From positions 1 to 5,044 of the forward strand of contig JAQWRC010000223.1 in NCBI GenBank assembly GCA_029243925.1: a stretch of 5,044 nucleotides of DNA, given 5' to 3'. The notes below the pieces were generated by a model. That model searched no databases and had not been told where the DNA came from. It worked only from the letters and a program-made list of their open reading frames with translations. Source of the DNA: Phycisphaerales bacterium. GTDB taxonomy: Bacteria; Planctomycetota; Phycisphaerae; Phycisphaerales; SM1A02. Below are positions 1-5,044 of the stretch, in pieces (position 1 is the stretch's first letter; each line of letters begins with the position of its first letter). Made by a program: the position numbers and the translations under genes.

Positions 1-1
1 C

Positions 2-73
2 ACACTTCGAGTGCAACGCGGCAACAAGGACATGGACGTTCCCGTCACGCTCAAGTCGCGGGACGGCTCCTGA
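2..73 (+). CDS. 3' end of a protein gene, probably the tail of a PDZ-domain protein
   Basis: Only the last 23 codons and a TGA stop are inside the window; the gene begins to the left. The visible residues (TLRVQRGNKDMDVPVTLKSR, then DGS) follow the pattern of the final strands of a PDZ domain: a hydrophobic strand, an arginine-glycine turn, then a 'V.VTL..R' strand. This pattern is common at the C-terminus of trypsin-like (DegP/HtrA-type) proteases and other PDZ proteins of planctomycetes. The family call rests on this short tail alone and is an inference. That it is coding is supported by the open frame, its GC-rich codons, and the strong hairpin starting 10 bases after the stop. Confidence 0.6.
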   Translation, partial: TLRVQRGNKDMDVPVTLKSRDGS

Positions 74-83
74 TCAACACGGT

Positions 84-113
84 CGCCCGGCGGAGGTCTC
101 CCTCCGCCGGGCG
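84..113. terminator. Strong GC hairpin, probable bidirectional terminator
   Basis: Thirteen bases (84-96, cgcccggcggagg) pair perfectly with 101-113 around the four-base loop tctc. An outer pairing of gatcaac (72-78) with gttgatc (118-124) can extend it. It lies just after the stop of the leftmost gene and just beyond the 3' end of rnpB, which is transcribed towards it, so it is well placed to end both transcripts. There is no real T-tract on either strand, so it may act with Rho or simply as a barrier that defines RNA 3' ends. Confidence 0.75.
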
Positions 114-128
114 TCATGTTGATCGTCA

Positions 129-495
<367 letters not shown>

Positions 496-500
496 GGCCA

Positions 501-506
501 AGTCTA
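501..506 (-). promoter_or_regulatory. Candidate -10 element of rnpB
   Basis: On the minus strand TAGACT (506-501) matches four of six bases of TATAAT. It ends 5 to 6 bases before position 495/494, where the P1 helix independently places the RNA 5' end. That agreement is the main argument. No good -35 is seen about 17 bases further up (around 524-529), so the promoter is either weak by the consensus or uses other contacts. Confidence 0.35.
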
Positions 507-529
507 CCACAGCCCGGTACCATTCGAGC

Positions 530-1465
530 ATGTCGACTTCTCCCAAGGTCATAGCGTGGGCTGATTCAGATCAGTTGCAGGTGCTGAAAGACGCCTCAGC
601 ATGCGGTGCGATTGAACTGATCGGGATTGGCGCCCCGGATGCCAATGAGGCCATCGAGCTGTCCGACGCGCTCGGCATTCCCCGTCTGGACGATCTTCGA
701 GCCGCCTTGATCAGCCCTGATCACGACATTGCGTGGATTGCAGCTCATGATGCCCTTGATGCGGATACGCGATCTGCAATTCGAACGGCCAGCCGACCGG
801 TCGCCACATCCACGATGCCCTCTGATTCCATACTCGACGTATTGGAAGAAGGCGATTTGCCTGCGCATGTGGCACCAACCATGCGCGAAGTCGACGGCTA
901 CCTTGCCGCCAATGGCGCACTTGAGCAACTTGGGCATGTTGAATGTGTCCATGTGACGATGATCTGCAGAGCAGGACAATCGTCTCTCCTGGCTCGCCTG
1001 TATGACGCCATGGACATGGTCCACCATCTGGTGGGCATCCCTGATGAAATCTTTGCCGTACACGCTGGCCCGCACCCACTTCAGACCGACACAGTGGCAT
1101 CCACCTCCGGACACTTCTCCGTGGCCATGCGATATTCCAATCGAGCCAGCGCCACCATCATGGTCAGTGATCGAGGAGGTGACTGGGACCGGCAGGTTCT
1201 GGTGCTTGGAGAACACGGGAAGTTGATGATCGATGATCGTGATTCCGAATGGATCCACACCGATGGAACATGGGCGCCTCGAGGCACCCTTTCTGCAGAT
1301 GCACCTCTGGGCGTCGGAGGCTTGGTCGCCGAACAACTCGCCCGCATCGTCGAAGGCACGCCGCAACCCGATCCACCTGGCACGGGAAACCATGTCCTTC
1401 GCCTCTGCGAAACAGCACGATTGAGTTGCCTCACCGGTGAGGCGGAGCGAATTCGAGCCCTCTAA
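530..1465 (+). CDS. Gfo/Idh/MocA-fold protein lacking the usual cofactor motifs
   Basis: This is a 311-residue protein, slightly shorter than the usual 330-400 of this family. Family members are NAD(P)-dependent oxidoreductases acting mostly on sugars, with an N-terminal Rossmann domain and a C-terminal alpha/beta domain. The N-terminal part (residues 7-72) keeps the strand-helix rhythm: IELIGIGAPDANEAIEL, an 'LGIPRLDDLRAAL' helix region, then DIAWIA. The C-terminal part has the typical MDMVHHLVGIPDEIFAVHA segment (161-179), the sheet strands FSVAMRYSNRASATIMV and RQVLVLGEHGKLMIDD (196-236), and the closing CETARLSCLTGEAERI helix (293-308). Two hallmarks are missing: there is no GxGxxG near the N-terminus, and the EKP motif is replaced by SRP (88-90). 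It may therefore be a non-catalytic or repurposed member; the substrate is unknown. I chose ATG 530 because the longer frame upstream runs antisense through rnpB and because the first beta strand begins at residue 7. There is no convincing Shine-Dalgarno. The next gene follows after 71 bp on the same strand. Confidence 0.8.
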   Translation: MSTSPKVIAWADSDQLQVLKDASACGAIELIGIGAPDANEAIELSDALGIPRLDDLRAALISPDHDIAWIAAHDALDADTRSAIRTASRPVATSTMPSDSILDVLEEGDLPAHVAPTMREVDGYLAANGALEQLGHVECVHVTMICRAGQSSLLARLYDAMDMVHHLVGIPDEIFAVHAGPHPLQTDTVASTSGHFSVAMRYSNRASATIMVSDRGGDWDRQVLVLGEHGKLMIDDRDSEWIHTDGTWAPRGTLSADAPLGVGGLVAEQLARIVEGTPQPDPPGTGNHVLRLCETARLSCLTGEAERIRAL

Positions 1466-1478
1466 AGATCCGCCCTCA

Positions 1479-1518
1479 TGCACGAGTTGTGCACACCAGC
1501 ATGATCATGCCACGCTGG
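1479..1518 (+). promoter_or_regulatory. Inverted repeats in the leader before the 1537 gene
   Basis: The 71-bp gap holds three small symmetries: a tgcac/gtgca hairpin with a five-base loop (1479-1493), a perfect 12-bp palindrome gcatgatcatgc (1499-1510), and a ccagc/gctgg stem (1496-1500 with 1514-1518). The last would pair the first two bases of the GGAGG ribosome site. The palindrome and the ccagc/gctgg stem share bases and cannot both form. They could be a protein-binding site, an RNA control element, or chance; the symmetry is what is seen and the role is a guess. Confidence 0.3.
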
Positions 1519-1540
1519 AGGGGTTAGCATGTCGACATGA
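1517..1540 (+). promoter_or_regulatory. Ribosome binding site with a three-codon mini-ORF overlapping the next start
   Basis: GGAGG at 1517-1521 lies 7 bases before an ATG at 1529, but that ATG reads only Met-Ser-Thr and stops at TGA 1538-1540. The stop overlaps the ATG of the following gene (1537) as ATGA. The main start is 15 bases from the GGAGG, which is longer than ideal. Ribosomes could load at 1529 and re-initiate at 1537, or use 1537 directly. Confidence 0.4.
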
Positions 1541-2280
1541 GCAGTTCATTCGGCGCCATGTGCACCGACTTCTACGTCAACCAGAAGATCGATGTCACGA
1601 TGGATCTCCCCACGACGCGGGAGACCATTCTGGATCTCTTCGATCGCGTGAAAAAGGTCGTTCCCGTCATGGATCGCCTGCGGCGTTTCGACGGCGAGAT
1701 CGCCTTGGAATCCACCGAGACCGAGGGCCGCTACAGCTGGCTTGCCTTGCGTCAGACTTCCGTACGCAGCGGCTGGGTCAACCCCGAAACACTTGAGCAG
1801 GCATATGCCCTGCACCAACTGGTGCTTGAAACAGCGCCGTGGTTTCTCTCGATCAACGCCATTGATGTCGAGGCGATCGAACTCATCTTTGGGTTTGATC
1901 TGCATGCTCGAGCCAATCGCAACCAGATTGTCTACGACGCCCTGCTGGCCGACTCACCTCTGGCCAACCTTGTTGAGCCCAACGACGAAACCCTGCTCGA
2001 CGTCCAGCCGTTCCTCGGTCTGGCGGTCGACAACGATCCGACGTTGCAGGCTTCGCTTGAAATCAAGACCAGAACCTCCCCGAAGTCGATCACCAATCAT
2101 GCCTTTGATGACGAGCCTCTGAGCGTGTATCTGACGGTACGAAAGCAAGGGCCATTCAAGGCGATCGACACCTTCCCGGCCATCTTCGGAACACTTGCCG
2201 GTCATGCGGAACGACTTGCTGAGCAGCGAGTCATTCCGGGAGTCGTGGTGCCACTCCACGAGCAGATCATCCGGTCGTAG
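1537..2280 (+). CDS. Conserved-looking protein of unknown function (247 aa)
   Basis: I cannot assign a function. It is a soluble protein with no signal peptide, membrane span or metal-binding cysteine cluster; its only cysteine is near the start (MCTDFYVNQK). The body is ordered and well composed. It has an acidic-basic helical N-terminal third (residues 27-52, ILDLFDRVKKVVPVMDRLRR), an aromatic strand YSWLALRQTSVRSGWVNP (66-83), a hydrophobic middle with WFLSINAIDVEAIELIFGFDL (102-122), a DALLADSPLANL helix (134-145), DVQPFLGLAVDND (155-167), and late beta strands LEIKTRT and LSVYLTV (174-201). The last third ends in a helix and VIPGVVVPLHEQI. I associate this pattern with a family of planctomycete proteins, from memory only. 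The start is ATG 1537, but ATG 1558 (residue 8) is a possible alternative because the ordered sequence begins there. It may be co-transcribed with the Gfo/Idh-like gene upstream. Its 3' end overlaps the convergent DUF418 gene by 14 bp. Confidence 0.8.
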   Translation: MSSSFGAMCTDFYVNQKIDVTMDLPTTRETILDLFDRVKKVVPVMDRLRRFDGEIALESTETEGRYSWLALRQTSVRSGWVNPETLEQAYALHQLVLETAPWFLSINAIDVEAIELIFGFDLHARANRNQIVYDALLADSPLANLVEPNDETLLDVQPFLGLAVDNDPTLQASLEIKTRTSPKSITNHAFDDEPLSVYLTVRKQGPFKAIDTFPAIFGTLAGHAERLAEQRVIPGVVVPLHEQIIRS

Positions 2281-3508
2281 ACGGCCGCCGCATCGGTTGC
2301 AGTTTCCAGTAGGTCAACGATCGCCACAGCCATTCGGCGGGACCGAATCGGAACGCACCAAGCCACAGTGGCGACCAGATCAACTGACAGATCGTCAACG
2401 CAAGCACCAGCAGCATCTGCTCGGTGCGGTCCCACGTGCCGAACTGACCAAACCCATGTCCATAGAAGATCAGGGTGCAGAAGATCGACTGCAACAGATA
2501 GTTGCTCAAGGCCATTCGGCCCACGCTGGCTAGGCAATGCTGGAACACTGGGACCAGGCCACTGCGAACCAGCAGCATGATCAACGCAATCCAGCCGAAG
2601 GCCACGAAGATGCTGGCCCAATAGTTGATCTGGCTGGTCATCATCTTGGTCATGGTGGGCTGCCAATCAACCGACCACCCCGCCTGCAGGCCCAAGGCCA
2701 CCAACGGAAGACCGATCAGAACCCCCACCGCAAGCATGATCAGATAGAAGCGATTGGAACGCTGGGCCGAGAAGACACCCCAGCGATACAGCGCCATGCC
2801 GATCAGCATCAGGCCGCTGGCACGCCAGAAGACGAAGAAGAAGAGACCGGCTGTCTGCCCCATCAGCGCAGCCAAGCCGCGATGGCTAAGTTGATCACTC
2901 CAACTTCCGGTGTAGGATTCCAACTGCCAGGCAATGCTTTCCAACTGCTGCTGCGAACCATGCGCAGTCATCGCCAACTTCTCGGGCATGAAGTTCACGA
3001 TCAGTGCTCCTGATCCCAGCATCAGCACCGAGCAGACCGCGATGAGGCACAACCCAAGAACACACAGCAACCAGGGCCGGAAGCGGCGACACCAGACCAC
3101 GATCATTCCACAGAGGGCGTATCCCACGAGAATGTCGCCGTACCAGATCAGATAGGCGTGCACGAGACCGATGACCAGCAGCCAGGCCATGCGTCGGTAG
3201 TGGACGGCGTAGGCGGGACGCCCCGTCTCCAGCAGCCGCTCGACGAAGAGCACCATGCCGGCACCGAAGAGCAGGGAGAAGATGGCCATGAACTTCATGT
3301 CCGCCAGCAGCATGGCAAAGGTGAAGACCCAGTAGTTGGATCCTTCGATGTCGCCGTAGGCGAAGGGATTGCCGTAGGCTTCGAAGGGCATCGCGAAGGC
3401 CTGAATGTTCAGGACAAGAATGCCCAACATGGCCAAACCACGAAGTACATCGATGGAAGCGATGCGACGCGATTCAATGGTTGGCTTGGCGAGATCTGAA
3501 GTACTCAT
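2267..3508 (-). CDS. DUF418 (YeiB-type) membrane protein
   Basis: A 413-residue polytopic inner-membrane protein, close to the family's usual length of about 380-420. The N-terminus carries the family signature IASIDVLRGLAMLGILVLNI (residues 16-35), and the C-terminal DUF418 domain is clear: VGRMALSNYLLQSIF (329-343), a glycine-rich GHGFGQFG loop (350-357), and FRFGPAEWLWRSLTY (386-400). About ten hydrophobic segments can be read, for example at 22-40, 60-88, 108-120, 125-139, 146-172, 221-242, 255-273, 297-314, 330-348 and 366-384. Family members are often described as putative transporters or acyltransferase-like membrane proteins, but their substrate is not established, so I assign none. 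I place the start at ATG 3508, not 33 bases further up: it overlaps the stop of the upstream phosphatase as ATGA, has AGGAG 8 bases before it, and puts the family signature near the N-terminus. Confidence 0.92.
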   Translation of the reverse strand: MSTSDLAKPTIESRRIASIDVLRGLAMLGILVLNIQAFAMPFEAYGNPFAYGDIEGSNYWVFTFAMLLADMKFMAIFSLLFGAGMVLFVERLLETGRPAYAVHYRRMAWLLVIGLVHAYLIWYGDILVGYALCGMIVVWCRRFRPWLLCVLGLCLIAVCSVLMLGSGALIVNFMPEKLAMTAHGSQQQLESIAWQLESYTGSWSDQLSHRGLAALMGQTAGLFFFVFWRASGLMLIGMALYRWGVFSAQRSNRFYLIMLAVGVLIGLPLVALGLQAGWSVDWQPTMTKMMTSQINYWASIFVAFGWIALIMLLVRSGLVPVFQHCLASVGRMALSNYLLQSIFCTLIFYGHGFGQFGTWDRTEQMLLVLALTICQLIWSPLWLGAFRFGPAEWLWRSLTYWKLQPMRRPSTTG

Positions 3509-4200
3509 TCTTCGGGCTCCTGTGCACTGGCCAGCAGCCAAGAGAGTACCGCATCCACCTCTGACAGATCATCGAGCACAAGATCGGCCCCGGCATCAAT
3601 CAGTCGGGCCTTGTCGTGGCTCCCCGTGCAGACGGCCAACACGCGGCACCCTGCCGCCTGCCCGCTCGTGATGTCGTGCTCAGTGTCACCAAGCAGAACG
3701 ACATGATCCGCGGCAGCGCCATGATCGGCTTCATATCGGGCCAGGGCCAGTGGCGGCAGCTCATGGCGCACGGCGCCTTCATCGCCATAGACGCCAAAGG
3801 CGAACCGATCTGGGTCGATGCCTGCCGCCTGCAATTTCAGCGCTGCCGTTTCCTGATAGTTGCCAGTCACTAGGGCCTGCGTGACACCTGGCATCTCTTC
3901 AAGGCGATCAAGCAGTTCCACCGCGCCGGGCAGGGCCTGCACCGAATGCTCACCGGCCAGAAGTTCCTTGAGGATGTCGTGGTATCTGGCCCGGTAGGTC
4001 GCGTGATGCGCCTCGAAGTCATCGATCCCGATCATGGCGAAGACGTCACGAAGAATGAGCGGGTCGAGTCGGCCGCCGAGTTCGATCCCGTCGAGCGAGA
4101 ACTCCGCGCCGAACAGCTCGCGCCCGGCGATTTCAATGCCTTTCGCACCGGATCCCTCACTGCTGAGCAGCGTGCCGTCGATGTCCCAAAGCACGAGCAT
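3505..4200 (-). CDS. HAD-superfamily phosphatase (phosphoglycolate phosphatase-like)
   Basis: A 231-residue cytosolic haloacid dehalogenase-fold hydrolase with all four catalytic motifs. Motif I is DIDGTL with nucleophile Asp6 and general acid Asp8. Motif II is VTGN with Thr112. Motif III is the lysine in AALKLQ (Lys122). Motif IV is GDTEHD with the Mg-binding acids Asp172 and Asp176. The helical cap inserted after motif I (about residues 15-85) is of the C1 type seen in Gph and beta-phosphoglucomutase relatives. The chemistry is Mg-dependent phosphoester hydrolysis; the natural substrate cannot be told from sequence. GTGAGG stands 7 bases before ATG 4200. The gene lies 24 bp after sucC and overlaps the DUF418 start by 4 bp, so the three appear to be one transcript. 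It could also act on another small phosphate metabolite; the link with succinyl-CoA synthetase is positional only. Confidence 0.92.
   Translation of the reverse strand: MLVLWDIDGTLLSSEGSGAKGIEIAGRELFGAEFSLDGIELGGRLDPLILRDVFAMIGIDDFEAHHATYRARYHDILKELLAGEHSVQALPGAVELLDRLEEMPGVTQALVTGNYQETAALKLQAAGIDPDRFAFGVYGDEGAVRHELPPLALARYEADHGAAADHVVLLGDTEHDITSGQAAGCRVLAVCTGSHDKARLIDAGADLVLDDLSEVDAVLSWLLASAQEPEE
3517..3521 (-). promoter_or_regulatory. Ribosome binding site of the DUF418 gene
   Basis: AGGAG on the minus strand lies inside the end of the phosphatase gene, 8 bases before ATG 3508. It fixes that start against the in-frame ATG at 3541, and indicates translational coupling through the ATGA overlap. 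Confidence 0.7.
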
Positions 4201-4207
4201 GTGCAGG

Positions 4208-4213
4208 CCTCAC
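4208..4213 (-). promoter_or_regulatory. Ribosome binding site of the HAD phosphatase gene
   Basis: GTGAGG on the minus strand sits in the 24-bp gap after sucC, 7 bases before ATG 4200. The gap leaves no room for a separate promoter and terminator, which supports co-transcription with sucC. Confidence 0.6.
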
Positions 4214-4224
4214 GAAGTTCGTTC

Positions 4225-5044
4225 TCAGGCACCAACGCCTACGGCAGCGGTCACTTTGCGAGCAGCATCGGCAAGATCGGTTGCGGTCTCCATGGTTGGC
4301 AACCGCGTCCGAGCCTCTTCAAGAATAGCTCGAGCCGGTTCCACATTCGTCCCTTCCAGTCGAACGACCAGTGGAACAGTGAACCCCACATCCTCGGCCG
4401 CGGCGACGATCGCATGGGCGATTCGGTCACACTGCATGATGCCTCCGAAGATGTTGACCAGCACGCCGGCAACAGTATGTTCACCGAGAATGATTCGAAA
4501 CGCCTCGGTGATGGCTTCAAGCGAGGCGTCACCACCGACGTCAAGAAAGTTTGCCGGCTCCCCGCCTTCGAGCTTGATGATGTCCATGGTGCTCATGGCC
4601 AGGCCAGCTCCGTTGACAAGGCATCCGATGTTGCCATCGAGGGCGATGTAGCTGAGCCCGAACTCCTTGGCGTGCAGTTCGTCGGCGTTCTCTTCGGATG
4701 GATCGAACAGCGCCTGGAGATCCTTGTGTCGGAACATGGCATTGTCATCGAAGGTGAACTTCGCATCGATGGCCATGACTTCACCCGCGGGGGTCACGAT
4801 GAGCGGATTGATTTCCGCCAGTGAGGCGTCCTTGTCGACGAAGAGCGTCGCCAACCGCGTCATGATGTCCACGGCCTGATCGAGTTGATCGCCTTGGAAG
4901 TCCAGCTTGGCCGCCAGTTCCGCCGCCTGCTTCGGGTCGAGCCCGTTGATGGGATGCATGGGTAGTTTGAGAATCGCATCTGGGTTGGATTCAGCGACGG
5001 CCTCGATTTCCACGCCGCCTTCCGAAGACGCAATGAGGGTGTTG
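4225..5044 (-). CDS. sucC: Succinate-CoA ligase (ADP-forming) subunit beta, 5' end missing
   Basis: The beta subunit pairs with SucD to interconvert succinyl-CoA and succinate with formation of a nucleoside triphosphate in the TCA cycle. The 272 residues inside the window correspond to roughly the last 270 of about 390; the N-terminal part of the ATP-grasp domain lies to the right of the window. The frame is read from 5043: the upstream residues [10 protein letters not shown] join directly to VEIEAVAE, the SucC 'ASxEGGVEIE' motif, so the GTG at 5013 is an internal valine codon and not a start. Visible landmarks (fragment numbering) are EINPLIVT...AIDAK with the Mg ligands Asn79 and Asp93, NAMFRHKDL (101-109), [17 protein letters not shown] (134-150), [19 protein letters not shown] (153-171), [13 protein letters not shown] (197-209), and [10 protein letters not shown] (226-235). 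All active-site residues I can check are intact. sucD does not follow: the next gene is the HAD phosphatase. Confidence 0.97.
   Translation of the reverse strand, partial: NTLIASSEGGVEIEAVAESNPDAILKLPMHPINGLDPKQAAELAAKLDFQGDQLDQAVDIMTRLATLFVDKDASLAEINPLIVTPAGEVMAIDAKFTFDDNAMFRHKDLQALFDPSEENADELHAKEFGLSYIALDGNIGCLVNGAGLAMSTMDIIKLEGGEPANFLDVGGDASLEAITEAFRIILGEHTVAGVLVNIFGGIMQCDRIAHAIVAAAEDVGFTVPLVVRLEGTNVEPARAILEEARTRLPTMETATDLADAARKVTAAVGVGA

Noticed and set aside
596..1483. 295-residue minus-strand frame opposite the Gfo/Idh-like gene
   Set aside because: It mirrors the codon pattern of the plus-strand gene, shows no domain I recognise, and the plus frame has clear family motifs.
1479..1493. 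tgcac/gtgca hairpin as a terminator of the 530 gene
   Set aside because: The stem is only 5 bp with no T-tract; too weak to call a terminator.
3509..3541. Eleven-residue N-terminal extension of the DUF418 protein from ATG 3541
   Set aside because: The ATGA overlap, the AGGAG site and the family signature all favour ATG 3508.
3946..4824. 292-residue plus-strand frame opposite sucC and the HAD gene
   Set aside because: It runs across two well-identified genes and their gap; it is an antisense shadow.
4225..5013. Start of the SucC-like gene at GTG 5013
   Set aside because: The ten codons upstream to the window edge continue the conserved SucC sequence, so the gene is simply cut by the window.

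Overview
The window is about 5 kb of moderately GC-rich bacterial chromosome. It is dense and housekeeping in character. It carries the gene for bacterial class A RNase P RNA (rnpB, minus strand), five protein genes or gene fragments that I can place in a family or support as real, and one conserved-looking gene of unknown function. I see no insertion sequence, CRISPR array, tRNA, phage gene or attachment site. The likely host is a planctomycete, perhaps of the Phycisphaerae type. That is inference: it rests on a Gfo/Idh/MocA-fold protein beside a 247-residue protein whose conserved-looking style I associate with planctomycete genomes, and on weak or absent Shine-Dalgarno sequences at some starts. 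It is not a database result.

Left part (1-530): the last 23 codons of a plus-strand gene, whose tail looks like a PDZ-type C-terminus, run into a strong 13-bp GC hairpin. rnpB converges on that hairpin from the other side, so it probably ends both transcripts. The RNA spans about 495 down to 129. Its conserved core motifs, P1 and P2 pairings, P3, P12 and P19 can all be read directly.

Middle (530-2280): two plus-strand genes lie in tandem. The first starts about 35 bp from the inferred 5' end of rnpB, transcribed divergently. It has the fold signatures of a Gfo/Idh/MocA oxidoreductase but lacks the glycine-rich dinucleotide motif and the EKP motif, so it is probably catalytically altered. The second is the gene of unknown function; its Shine-Dalgarno sits in front of a three-codon mini-ORF that overlaps its start as ATGA.

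Right part (2267-5044): a minus-strand operon reads from right to left. It holds sucC (succinyl-CoA synthetase beta, 5' end outside the window), a HAD-superfamily phosphatase 24 bp downstream, and a DUF418/YeiB-type membrane protein whose start overlaps the phosphatase stop as ATGA. The operon converges on the unknown gene with a 14-bp tail-to-tail overlap. sucD does not follow sucC here, which departs from the usual sucCD order.

Nothing in the window amounts to a clearly new biological system. The points most worth a second look are the degenerate oxidoreductase next to rnpB, the unknown 247-residue family, and the sucC-HAD-DUF418 arrangement.
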